64,000 bases of DNA from Photorhabdus heterorhabditis (GTDB lineage Bacteria; Pseudomonadota; Gammaproteobacteria; Enterobacterales; Enterobacteriaceae): the NCBI RefSeq assembly GCF_018448905.1, contig NZ_RCWA01000012.1, positions 59,742 through 123,741 on the forward strand. Direction: 5' to 3'. Positions 46,348-55,613 of the stretch are shown piece after piece; position 1 is the first letter of the stretch, and the number at the start of each line of letters is the position of its first letter. The notes below the pieces were generated by a model. It ran no database searches and was not told where the DNA came from. It worked only from the letters and a program-made list of their open reading frames with translations. The translations under genes and the position numbers were made by a program.

Positions 46348-46980
46348 TTATTTTTTTAGATTTGCAATGATTTGCTCTGTTGATGCCACTACAGAGCATA
46401 TTTCTGCCGCTATATTCAACGCTATGCGGTGTTTTTCCTCTGAAAAATCTGCCACAGCATCTGATACAAAAAAGGTCTCGATATCATGTGAGTAAGCATC
46501 AATAGCGGTGGCCAGACATCCTATATGTGCATACACACCACAAATGATCAGTTGATTGCGGTTCAAATCCCTTAAATGGTGTAGCAGATTAGATTTGACG
46601 AACGCACTGTAACGCCACTTAGTTAGTACAGTTTCATCTTTAATAGGGGTCAGGAGTGGAATAATTTCCCGATGTTCACCTTTTGCTTTCATGCCTTCAC
46701 CCCAGATTATTTTTAATAATCCCCGTTGTTCTGGGGTCATACTACCGGGTTGAGCAGTATAAAATACAGGGATATTAAAATTTCTAGCAATACTTAATAG
46801 TGTATGGGTGTTTCTGATGACACTATTTATCGGACTGGCTTCGGTTTCAAAAAAATCCACAAAGTATTTTTGCATATCATGGATCAATAAAGCGGTGCGA
46901 TGCCGATCTGGAAGCCAATTTGCTGCCGATTTGGGCAAATCTGTATATTTAGGTAATGGGTACGATAATATTTTTTCCAT
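46348..46980 (-). CDS. icmX: Isochorismatase-like hydrolase, PhzD type
   Basis: 210-aa cysteine-hydrolase-fold vinyl ether hydrolase. LLIHDMQKYFVDFF (catalytic Asp ~34), TVLTKWRYSAF (Lys) and ICGVYAHIGCLATAIDAY (cis-peptide loop region) match PhzD and DhbB/EntB isochorismatase domains; Gly-Cys replaces the usual 'GC/GV' pocket variation. There is no aryl carrier domain. Expected reaction: ADIC to trans-2,3-dihydro-3-hydroxyanthranilate plus pyruvate. Gaps of 25 bp to dhbX and 49 bp to adsX show one minus-strand operon. Confidence 0.88.
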   Translation of the reverse strand: MEKILSYPLPKYTDLPKSAANWLPDRHRTALLIHDMQKYFVDFFETEASPINSVIRNTHTLLSIARNFNIPVFYTAQPGSMTPEQRGLLKIIWGEGMKAKGEHREIIPLLTPIKDETVLTKWRYSAFVKSNLLHHLRDLNRNQLIICGVYAHIGCLATAIDAYSHDIETFFVSDAVADFSEEKHRIALNIAAEICSVVASTEQIIANLKK

Positions 46981-47005
46981 TTTGTATCTCTTTGTTTGCT
47001 ATGTA

Positions 47006-47791
47006 CTAACAGCTACCTAATGCAGCACCACCATCCACCAATAAAGTTGACAACGTAGTTTGACTTGATTCTTCACTTAGATAGAAACAAACAGCTGCGG
47101 CAATTTCATCTGATGTGGCAATCTTGCGTAGAGGGATACCGATACGAAATTGCTCTGGATTACCGTCCAATGTGCGACTTTTGTCATTTTCATTTTCCCA
47201 CATACTGCGTAGCATTGGCGTATCTGTTGAACCAGGAGCCACAACATTACACCGGATTCCCAATGGAGCTACCTCTAACCCAAGTGCATATGTAAAGGCT
47301 TGGGCTGCCGCTTTTGAAGCACAATATGCTGCCATCGTTGCCCGAGGGACTCGTGCGGCATTTGAAGCAACAGTCACGATGCTACCTTTTTTTTGCTCCA
47401 TCATATAACTGGCTGCAGCTTTACTGACGTTGAATACCCCCGTCGCATTAACAGCAACGATATGATTCCATGCATCAATATCTGTATTTTCAACAGAACC
47501 GTGATGTAATACACCAGCACCATTCACCAAATAGCCGATTGGTCCAAGTTGATTTCTGATCGCAAGAAATGTGCTACCAACTTGTTGAGGTTCGGTAACG
47601 TCCACAGAAAAACCGATAATTGGTTGAGAATATTCATGGCTGAGTTTGTTCACCAGAGATTGCAAAACATCAGCCTGTTTATCAATAAGTGCTAAGATTA
47701 CTCCTTCCATCGCCAATCGTTTAGCGATGGCTTTTCCGATACCACCACATGCACCGGTAATAACTGCAACATACTTTTTGTCAAATGTCAT
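47006..47791 (-). CDS. dhbX: SDR dehydrogenase, EntA/DhbA-like, forms 3-hydroxyanthranilate
   Basis: 261-aa short-chain dehydrogenase. TGACGGIGKAIAKRLA binds NAD, NGAGVLHHG is the structural NAG-type motif, and YCASKAAAQAF contains the catalytic Tyr-x3-Lys. It resembles 2,3-dihydro-2,3-dihydroxybenzoate dehydrogenases (EntA, DhbA). Beside ADIC synthase and a PhzD-like hydrolase its substrate should be 2,3-dihydro-3-hydroxyanthranilate, giving 3-hydroxyanthranilate, the aromatic half of tilimycin. First intact gene of the minus-strand precursor operon; a DAHP synthase remnant lies just upstream. Confidence 0.85.
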   Translation of the reverse strand: MTFDKKYVAVITGACGGIGKAIAKRLAMEGVILALIDKQADVLQSLVNKLSHEYSQPIIGFSVDVTEPQQVGSTFLAIRNQLGPIGYLVNGAGVLHHGSVENTDIDAWNHIVAVNATGVFNVSKAAASYMMEQKKGSIVTVASNAARVPRATMAAYCASKAAAQAFTYALGLEVAPLGIRCNVVAPGSTDTPMLRSMWENENDKSRTLDGNPEQFRIGIPLRKIATSDEIAAAVCFYLSEESSQTTLSTLLVDGGAALGSC

Positions 47792-47811
47792 AATGTTTCC
47801 TGATCAATTTT

Positions 47812-48155
47812 TCATAGTTTAATTAGTTCAATTGCCTGTATTTTATTTAATCGTGGGCCGCATATAATGTTTGATAATTCGGACTCTTTAGGTTTGAAGC
47901 CACAACCAAAATATTCGGCGATATCTTCAGCTAAAACAGGTTCCGGACTATTTATACAGTCGCCGCTCCATACTGGTAATGTTATATTTTGGTATTTTTC
48001 AAATGCATTAGAATGTGGTTTTGCATATTGACCCGCAATATACGACCAACTGTGATCACAGTTTTATTCAATAAAGTAGAAAAATTTCTGATAAATTATG
48101 TAAAAAATCGACTTTCGGAGTAACCGATTGTTGGTCACATGCAATAACTCGTTAA
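47812..48155 (-). pseudogene. aroX: Class II DAHP synthase remnant (aroX-like)
   Basis: Pieces in three frames line up with PhzC/plant-type DAHP synthases: CDQQSVTPKVDFLHNLSEIF, then STLLNKTVITVGRI, then IAGQYAKPHSNAFEKYQNIT followed by LPVWSGDCINSPEPV, and a stop after GPRLNKIQAIELIKL. VGRIAGQYAKP is the family signature. Shifts occur in CGTATATTGCGG and near a T-run; the N-terminal part and most of the C-terminal part are gone. In Klebsiella the til cluster has an aroX gene at this place. It would have supplied extra shikimate-pathway flux; the core cellular DAHP synthases must do so now. Confidence 0.8.
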
Positions 48156-48771
48156 GCACAATCACTAATTTAAATTATTACCGCTTTATCTAACCAAAAT
48201 TTTTCCAATTGTTTATAAATATACGTAAAATTTTTATGATTAATCAATGACGATAAATTTAATAGTTATTTTTTTATGAAATGGCATCAAGGTAGCTTTT
48301 TATCACTTGAATTGATCGTTATTTTTCCACTCATGCCATACAGTTGTTCTATATTAATAACTTTTATGAATATATAAATAATCACCGATTTGATGATATT
48401 AATCATCCATAACTTACCTATATCTTGTCAACCATTAAAATAAAATTATCATATAAAAAAATCATAATTAATTGATTTTAAACAATTTAAATTATAGGTG
48501 GGGGTGATGCTCAAAGAAGTATTATTTTATTTTTACACTTTCAGTACGTTAATTACTAACCTAATTACTTTAGTAGATGGTTTTTTATTTTGGAAATCAT
48601 TTGACTGGTTTTAAGATTATATTGTAGACTTCGATTCATTAACACCTCAGACAATAGATAGAAACAAACCCAAATGAACATATATTGTTTAAATATATCT
48701 TTAAACAACTAAACTATTAGCTCTTAGGGTCTAATTCTCCGCCACCTATGGTGTAAATTGATGGTTTTAAG
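48156..48771. other. Non-coding DNA between the divergent halves of the cluster
   Basis: Very AT-rich, no frame with coding character. Probably contains the divergent promoters of dhbX-icmX-adsX and npsA-npsB; none could be fixed. GGGTCTAATTCTCCGCCACC (48727-48746) faintly resembles a tRNA/tmRNA 3' end. Confidence 0.55.
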
Positions 48772-48800
48772 ATACCCCCTACTCGTATCGGGGTATTTTA
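48772..48800 (+). terminator. Terminator/attenuator-like hairpin before npsA
   Basis: ATACCCC/GGGGTAT stem (48772-48778, 48790-48796), 11-nt loop, then TTTATTAT, 50 bp before the npsA start. It could end transcripts entering from upstream or attenuate npsA. Confidence 0.6.
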
Positions 48801-48849
48801 TTATATCTTAGCTACTTTAATTCATATTAAGTATGAGAAGGATTCCTGC

Positions 48850-50688
48850 ATGATTAAAAAACAGGTTAAACAATTGTGTACCATACCAAGTGTTTTGAGT
48901 GAAATAGTAAATAAATATCCTAATAAAATAGCGTTAATATTTCATTCGAAAAAATTATCGTATCGTGAACTTTGGGAACAATCAGCCCAAGTAGCATTTG
49001 TTTTACAAAAAATGGGGGTAAAAAAGGGAGATAAAGTAGCAATTAATATAACTCGTAGTCTTGAGTTATATCTGACGCTGATAGCAATAATAAGGTTAGG
49101 AGCTGTTATTGTTCCATTAAGTAATTCATTTAATAATATTTCAAAACAGTATATAGCAGATTGTATCAAAGCTGCTGACGTTAGTTTACTGATTTCAGAT
49201 ACTGATCACTTCGAGCCATCTGAATTTAAAAAAAATAGTTCAAAATTAAATTATCTAAAAATAAATTTCCTGTTTATTTCTGTAGAAAAACTTTTTTCTC
49301 AAGCCAGAGATTTAAATTGTATACCAATAAAATTTGAATCCATGTCCGAAATGTTAGTTGTGACAGACCCAGCCATGATATTGTTGACGTCAGGCTCAAC
49401 AGGTAAACCTAAGAGTGTGATTATTCGCCATTGTGGTTTAACTCGTCTTGCAATCCCTATCAGCCAGTTAGGTAACACAGATAATGACCGTTATTTACAA
49501 CTTGCAGAGCCGTCATTTGCTGCAAGTGCTAATGAAATTTGGATCAGTCTTCTGACCGGAGCCACACTAGTTATTTATCCAAAAGACGTCCCCGATTTAG
49601 AAGAACTAGATAACATCATTAGTCATCAGCATATTTCTATTCTTTTCTTATCTGGCGGACTATTCCGGTTATTTGTAGAAGTTTCTCCAGATACTTTACA
49701 TAAACCTGATTGTGTCATTGTTTCAGGTGATTTTATTAACCCTAGGTTGTTTTCAACTGCAGCGAAAGCAGGTAAAGGGCGAATATTCAATGGAATGGGA
49801 TGTACGGAAAATTCAGCTCTCACTTCTGTTTATCCGGTGTTACCCGGTGAAATATTTGATGCTAATTCTCCAGTTCCTATTGGTTGCCCATTACCTCTCG
49901 TCAATATGGTCGTCCTGGATGATAATTTAGAAATTTGTGCTCCGGATATACTTGGGGAACTTTACATCAGCGGTGCAGGGCTTGCGGTAGGATATTCAGA
50001 TCCTGCATTAACCAATGAGTGTTTTGTCTGGTTGGATATTAATGGTAATCACGAGCGTTATTACCGTACTAATGATCAAGCTAAAAGAGATAAATCCGGT
50101 AATTTTACATTACTAGGACGCACCAACCACATGTGCAAAATTCGTGGTTTCAGGGTCGAAATCACCGGAGTGGAACATACGCTACGTTCGCATCCTCAAA
50201 TAGAAGATGTCATTGTCACTATAGAGCAGACAGATAATGAACCCCTGTTACATGCCTGTTATCTGAATAAATCAGGCTCTCTATCCAACACCAATCTTCG
50301 CGAATTTATGAATTCAAGACTGCCATCATACATGGTTCCAGAACGGTTTACACAGGTTAATTCCTTGCCAATGAATAAAAATGGTAAACGCGACCGAAAT
50401 AAAATGGCTCAGCTTATTGCTGATGGAATGCACAAACAACAAGATGATAACGTAGAATCAAAAATTCTCTCAATATGGGAGGAGATAACGGGTTATAAGA
50501 ATCTTGATCCAGCAACTTCGTTTTGGGAACAGGGGATAAATTCTCTTCATCTAATCAAATTAGCCTCTCTTGTCAGTAAAACACTTGGTATTCATGTTTC
50601 ATCTGCCGATGTGTTTTCAGTGGATAGTGTCAAAAAATTAGCAGCTAAGTTTGGGAAAAACGACTTGGAGAGAAAAAATGGGCAATGA
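48850..50688 (+). CDS. npsA: NRPS loading module A-T for an aryl acid
   Basis: 612-aa initiation module: adenylation domain (~10-520) and carrier domain (~535-605). LLTSGSTGKPKSVIIRH is core A3, GMGCTENSAL A5, GELYISGAGLAVGY A6, YYRTNDQAKRD A7, GRTNHMCKIRGFRVEITGVE A8 and NGKRDR A10. In A4 (EPSFAASANEIW) the aspartate that binds an amino acid's alpha-amino group is Ala, as expected for an aryl acid such as (3-hydroxy)anthranilate. WEQGINSLHL holds Ser565 for phosphopantetheine. AAGGA precedes the ATG. npsB overlaps its 3' end by 11 bp. Confidence 0.88.
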   Translation: MIKKQVKQLCTIPSVLSEIVNKYPNKIALIFHSKKLSYRELWEQSAQVAFVLQKMGVKKGDKVAINITRSLELYLTLIAIIRLGAVIVPLSNSFNNISKQYIADCIKAADVSLLISDTDHFEPSEFKKNSSKLNYLKINFLFISVEKLFSQARDLNCIPIKFESMSEMLVVTDPAMILLTSGSTGKPKSVIIRHCGLTRLAIPISQLGNTDNDRYLQLAEPSFAASANEIWISLLTGATLVIYPKDVPDLEELDNIISHQHISILFLSGGLFRLFVEVSPDTLHKPDCVIVSGDFINPRLFSTAAKAGKGRIFNGMGCTENSALTSVYPVLPGEIFDANSPVPIGCPLPLVNMVVLDDNLEICAPDILGELYISGAGLAVGYSDPALTNECFVWLDINGNHERYYRTNDQAKRDKSGNFTLLGRTNHMCKIRGFRVEITGVEHTLRSHPQIEDVIVTIEQTDNEPLLHACYLNKSGSLSNTNLREFMNSRLPSYMVPERFTQVNSLPMNKNGKRDRNKMAQLIADGMHKQQDDNVESKILSIWEEITGYKNLDPATSFWEQGINSLHLIKLASLVSKTLGIHVSSADVFSVDSVKKLAAKFGKNDLERKNGQ

Positions 50689-53600
50689 ATCATTGAACAA
50701 ATCAGTAAAGGATACATGGGATAACAGAACATATATACCCAGTACACAAGGGCAAAAAGGGTTATGGTTACTTGATCAGGTGCTGAGTCAACCTGAAAGC
50801 TACAATATCCCATTACTTATAGAAGTGGGGACTCAGTTAGATCATAGTTTACTGGAAAAGGCTGTTACTCAATTTGCTGAAGTCACTCCTGTTTTACGCA
50901 CACACTTTACATTTCATCAAGATCAGCTTTATCAAGTTATAGAACAACCCTATTATATTCATATTATGCACAAAGCTATCACTGAGGCGAATCATCCAGA
51001 AAAAATTATTCAACAAATGGCGTCAAAACGATATGATTTGGCAAAAGGACCGTTATTCGATATCTGTTTGATAACAGGGGAATTAAAACGATGTTGGTTG
51101 GCGTGTTGTTTTCATCATATTATCGTTGATGCGCCATCAGTGACTATTTTTATAAAGAATATTCTCGAATGTTATGCTCATTTAGTTGAAAATAGAGAGT
51201 TTAATTATCTGAAAATCAGTGCTGATTATTTGGAGTTCACTCAATGGCAAAAAGAGCAATTAGATAAACCTGAAATTTCCACCATGAAAGACTATTGGAA
51301 GGAGGTACTTACTCCGTACCCTTCTATGATAGATCTCCCAACTGATTACCCCAGAAAGGAGTGCAAAGGAACCAAAGCAGGTTATCGGAATTTGCAACTT
51401 AGCCATGATGACGCATTGAAAATATCTCAGCAGGCAAAAAATCTTGCAATGACTCCTTTCATGTATATGACCATGTGCTGGCAGTTTTTGCTGTATCGTT
51501 TATCTGGTCAAAAAGATATCACAATTGGTATCCCTTTTACGCTAAGGGATAACAGTGAATTTGAAGAAACTGTGGGATATTTAGTTAATACTTTACCATT
51601 TAGATCTCATTTAGATTCAAGTAGTACAGTGAATCAGTTTGCAGTATCAGTCCGTAATTGCTTTATTCAGGCACACTTTAATAAGCAATTACCGTTTACT
51701 GAGATTGTTGCAAATACAGGCCAGAACTTTGGCTTAGATAACCCCGTGTTTCAAACATTACTGGTCAATCTCGATACTATCAATGGTGCATTACAGGATT
51801 TCCCTTACTCAATAAAGGTCACCGAGCAGTATATTCAATCCGCTAAATATGATTTAACCCTATTTGTTGAAACGGGTATATCTCATCAGTTAATTATGGA
51901 ATTTAATGCCGAACTATTTAGAGGCAACACCATCCAATATTGGCTGGAGCTATATAGACAAACAGTTTTATATATGGGAGAGTGGGGTGAAAAGACTTTA
52001 GGTGAAGTTGAAATACTCACTCAAGATGAACAACTATACATCGTAAATCGTTCAAGTACTCCATTAGTTGATATGAACAACCCATATTTTATTGGTGAGA
52101 TAGAGGAATATGCAAAAATTCATTCGAACAGTATTGCATTAATAACACGTCACGGTCACTGGACTTATGGATGGTTAGATCATCGCGCCAACCAGTTAGC
52201 TGAATTCATGTATGCAAATCATACAATCAGTGTGGGTTCACGAGTAGGTTTATTGCTAAACCGAAATGAAGATTCTATTGCCGCTTTGCTAGCCGTTTTG
52301 AAAACAGGTGCATCTTATGTTCCCATTGACCCCAATTATCCCCAAGAACGTGTTGAATATATGCTCCGGGACGCAGCGGTGGATTGCATCATAACCACAA
52401 GTGAGTTTGTCACGACATTATCTGCGACCATTCATAAAATTGTGTTATTAGATGAAACGGTATTTATACGGGATGTTAACTGGCAATCAGTGCAACGGAA
52501 GCCAGAAGATGAGTTATATGTCATCTACACTTCCGGTTCAACAGGACAACCCAAAGGAGTGCGTTTACTAAATAAGACACTGTCCAATCTTCTTACATGG
52601 CAAAAAGAGATCACTATTTGCGTTGAAGGTGATTGCACACTTCATTATATGTCTTTATCTTTTGATGTTTCTGTACAGGAAATATTTGGCACTTTATGTA
52701 CTGGTGGAAAATTATATATTGCAGATGAAGACGAACGTAAGGATCTACATCATTTACAAAGTATCATTGAGTTAAACGAGATCCGCCGGGCATATTTTCC
52801 CTATGTGGCACTTCAACATTTGGCTCAATTAACAGCCACGAATAAAGCTCAACTATCAATGCTTGATGAAGTTTACTCAACAGGTGAACAGCTGGTTCTT
52901 ACTTCTGATATTAAACATATGTTTAGTACCAACCGAAGACTGATTAACCTTTATGGTCCTTCAGAAAGTCATGTTTGTTCTGCTTATGTCATGCCGGCAG
53001 ATATATCTTCGTGGGGAGACAGCGCATCAATAGGGTATCCACTACCCGGATTTACAATGCTTATATTAGATGAACACAGACGTATAGTTCCAGCTGGTGT
53101 CGCAGGTGAACTTTGGATTATCAGTGATTTTCTTTCTCCAGGTTATCACAACAAAGATCATGAAACTCAAGCACGATTTTTAACCGGAAACTGGCTAGGT
53201 ACACTGAGCCAACATGCTTATAAATCTGGTGATCTAATAAAACTAAAATCCGATAACTCATTTACATATCTTGGTCGTTTGGATAACCAGTTAAAAATCC
53301 GAGGATTCCGCATTGAACCATCAGGAATAGAAGCAGTTATCAATTCATTGGATGGTGTAAAAGTATCTGCAGTCATTGGAAAGGAAATATCAGCAGGTAA
53401 CAAAATGCTGGTGGCTTTCATAATCACAACTGAGCCATTAGAACGCGTTGAATTGTTAACTAGGTTACGCAGCTATCTACCAGATTATATGGTTCCAAAT
53501 GAGTTCATATTTTTGTCTGATCTTCCAACTACTCCCAGTGGTAAAATTGATCGAAAAGCACTGCATCACATTGAAATAACTAAAATGTCAGATGATGTTG

Positions 53601-55072
53601 AAAAAAACGACATTGAAGAGGTTTTGACTTCAACTGAACAAACAGTAAAATTACTCTGGCAAAAAATTTTTCCGAATCGAGCGATTAACCTAGGAGATAA
53701 TTTTTTCAATATCGGAGGGCATTCGTTGTTAGCAACACAGCTAGTATATTTACTGCGCAAAGAATTTAATGTCGATTTCCCGATTAAATCACTATTTAAT
53801 GCTGCTACTTTGCGTGAGATGGCTGATTCGGTTGAGATGTATCTGAATAACGACAAAAAATCAGATGATGAAATAAAGAATACATTTATTAACGATGCTT
53901 TCATCCAGCATGATTGGACGTATACGCTCCAATTAAATCCATCAATGAGTAGTGATGTATTACTCACAGGTGCTACCGGTTTTTTAGGTATCTATCTGCT
54001 TCGGGCTTTACTGCAACAAATTACGGGTAGAGTCATTTGTTTAGTCAGGGCCACAAATAACAATGCCGGATTGAGCCGTATAATAAAAAATGCTCATTGC
54101 TATGGCATCGATCATAACATTGATTTTTCACGTGTTGAAATTGTGGTGGGGGATATTGCCAAAGCGAAATTTGATCTAACAGAGGCAGAATACCAATCAT
54201 TATCAGAAAGAGTATCTAAAATATATCACGCAGCTGCCCATATTAATTTTGTTCTCCCATACAGTTCTGTTAAGGGAGCGAATGTTGATGGTATCGTGGA
54301 AGTCATTAATTTTTGCTGTCACCATGAGCGTAAGAAGCTGGAGTATATTTCTACTATTGCCGTCTTTGCACCGGACTATCCCAAACAGCCAATAACAGAA
54401 GATAGTCTCCCTGACTATCCGAACTCACTATCTATCGGTTATACCCAAAGTAAATGGGTGGCTGAACAGTATGTACAGCAGGCCCGATATCAAGGTGTTG
54501 ATATCAATATTTATCGGATAGGGCGTATATCAGGTGACAGTGTGACCGGTGCATGTCAAGAAGATGATTTTTTATGGCTACAAATTAAAAGCTTTATCCA
54601 AATGGGAATTGCACCATACCCTGAATTGCTAACTACTGATCTATTGCCAGTTGATTTCGTCAGTCAGGCCATTGTGGCATTATCAGCCTCTAATAAGATA
54701 CATGAGCATCAAAACTTCCATTTATTTCATCCGAAAGGCACAGATTTTACCCCAGCATATTTGGCTATTACACAAACAGAGTATGACATCACAACGGTTT
54801 CTGAATCAGCATGGTTAGAAAAACTCGAACAGATGGTTGTCAATGGCGATGACGTGGCTCTGGGGTCACTGATCCACCTTTTTAAAGAAAATGCTTTGAA
54901 TATTGGTAATAGTACCTATAACAATCGAAGTACACGCGAAGCCATTAAAGTCCTGGGTCTCGATTTTCCAGATATTAATGTAAAAACTTTCTCAAAACTA
55001 ATTTCTTATTTTATGAATAAAGAAATCATACGGTCATATAACCCTGAAAGCAAACAATATGTAAGACACTAA
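50678..55072 (+). CDS. npsB: NRPS module C-A-T-Re with reductive release
   Basis: 1464 aa. Condensation domain with CCFHHIIVDAPS (~145), adenylation domain with YVIYTSGSTGQPKGVRL, LSFDVSVQEIFG (~661), NLYGPSESHV and NQLKIRGFRIEP, carrier domain FNIGGHSLLATQL (Ser1016), then a reductase domain with LLTGATGFLGIYLL (~1096), YHAAAHINF and GYTQSKWVAEQY (Tyr-x3-Lys). The reductase releases an aldehyde that closes to a carbinolamine/imine. The A-domain pocket starts D-V-Q as in proline codes, but later positions (about Y, Y, T, L, V, C by eye) differ. The ATG at 50678 with GGAGAG is chosen over a TTG at 50651. Same architecture as Klebsiella NpsB. Confidence 0.9.
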   Translation: MGNESLNKSVKDTWDNRTYIPSTQGQKGLWLLDQVLSQPESYNIPLLIEVGTQLDHSLLEKAVTQFAEVTPVLRTHFTFHQDQLYQVIEQPYYIHIMHKAITEANHPEKIIQQMASKRYDLAKGPLFDICLITGELKRCWLACCFHHIIVDAPSVTIFIKNILECYAHLVENREFNYLKISADYLEFTQWQKEQLDKPEISTMKDYWKEVLTPYPSMIDLPTDYPRKECKGTKAGYRNLQLSHDDALKISQQAKNLAMTPFMYMTMCWQFLLYRLSGQKDITIGIPFTLRDNSEFEETVGYLVNTLPFRSHLDSSSTVNQFAVSVRNCFIQAHFNKQLPFTEIVANTGQNFGLDNPVFQTLLVNLDTINGALQDFPYSIKVTEQYIQSAKYDLTLFVETGISHQLIMEFNAELFRGNTIQYWLELYRQTVLYMGEWGEKTLGEVEILTQDEQLYIVNRSSTPLVDMNNPYFIGEIEEYAKIHSNSIALITRHGHWTYGWLDHRANQLAEFMYANHTISVGSRVGLLLNRNEDSIAALLAVLKTGASYVPIDPNYPQERVEYMLRDAAVDCIITTSEFVTTLSATIHKIVLLDETVFIRDVNWQSVQRKPEDELYVIYTSGSTGQPKGVRLLNKTLSNLLTWQKEITICVEGDCTLHYMSLSFDVSVQEIFGTLCTGGKLYIADEDERKDLHHLQSIIELNEIRRAYFPYVALQHLAQLTATNKAQLSMLDEVYSTGEQLVLTSDIKHMFSTNRRLINLYGPSESHVCSAYVMPADISSWGDSASIGYPLPGFTMLILDEHRRIVPAGVAGELWIISDFLSPGYHNKDHETQARFLTGNWLGTLSQHAYKSGDLIKLKSDNSFTYLGRLDNQLKIRGFRIEPSGIEAVINSLDGVKVSAVIGKEISAGNKMLVAFIITTEPLERVELLTRLRSYLPDYMVPNEFIFLSDLPTTPSGKIDRKALHHIEITKMSDDVEKNDIEEVLTSTEQTVKLLWQKIFPNRAINLGDNFFNIGGHSLLATQLVYLLRKEFNVDFPIKSLFNAATLREMADSVEMYLNNDKKSDDEIKNTFINDAFIQHDWTYTLQLNPSMSSDVLLTGATGFLGIYLLRALLQQITGRVICLVRATNNNAGLSRIIKNAHCYGIDHNIDFSRVEIVVGDIAKAKFDLTEAEYQSLSERVSKIYHAAAHINFVLPYSSVKGANVDGIVEVINFCCHHERKKLEYISTIAVFAPDYPKQPITEDSLPDYPNSLSIGYTQSKWVAEQYVQQARYQGVDINIYRIGRISGDSVTGACQEDDFLWLQIKSFIQMGIAPYPELLTTDLLPVDFVSQAIVALSASNKIHEHQNFHLFHPKGTDFTPAYLAITQTEYDITTVSESAWLEKLEQMVVNGDDVALGSLIHLFKENALNIGNSTYNNRSTREAIKVLGLDFPDINVKTFSKLISYFMNKEIIRSYNPESKQYVRH

Positions 55073-55081
55073 GGAGAAATG

Positions 55082-55471
55082 ATGTTTAAAGTTGTGTTCG
55101 ATAAATATATAGAAGCAGTTTTGGAAAAATCACCAACAAAACTTGCTGCTCTATTTTGTAACGATGGCATTCTGAGGTTACCATTTCGCACCAGTCGCGA
55201 TGCAATTGAGAGCCAGTCACAGATACTTGAGCATTATTCAGCAAGTTTTGGTCAGGCACCTCTGGTTTTTACTTCTGTTCAGGATGTAGAACTGTACTCT
55301 ACAGATAATCCTGATATTTTTATCGTTGAATATCGACTAAATGGTAAGACCTTGCCAGATAAAAAAGATTTTTATTGTTTATATATTAATGTATTTAAAT
55401 TGAACAACGGTAGAATCAAAGAATTACATGACTATGAGGATGTTCTTAATCGAGCAGCCATTTTCTCTTAA
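55082..55471 (+). CDS. SnoaL/NTF2-like small protein in the NRPS operon
   Basis: 129-aa single-domain protein of cone-like alpha+beta type. FDKYIEAVLEKSPTKLAALF, then CNDGILRLPF, VEYRLNGKTLPDKKDFYCLY and VFKLNNGRIKELHDYEDVLN follow the SnoaL-like/NTF2 pattern (helical start, then strands ending in 'G+I...ydy'). No catalytic residues can be named. ATG at 55082 follows AAGGAG; only 9 bp separate it from npsB, so it is part of that operon. Possibly a tailoring, cyclisation or chaperone factor; the Klebsiella cluster also has a small gene (thdA) in its NRPS operon, but equivalence is unproven. Confidence 0.65.
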   Translation: MFKVVFDKYIEAVLEKSPTKLAALFCNDGILRLPFRTSRDAIESQSQILEHYSASFGQAPLVFTSVQDVELYSTDNPDIFIVEYRLNGKTLPDKKDFYCLYINVFKLNNGRIKELHDYEDVLNRAAIFS

Positions 55472-55613
55472 TTTTGGCTGTTTTTAATTGTAAATTAAGT
55501 AAATATTTATAAGCCTGTTCTATAAAAAATCACTTTTCTTTGTAAATTTTTATTTATGGGACAGGCAGTTAACTCGATTTCTTATTCAATATTCAGGTTA
55601 TAAAAGAGCCCAC

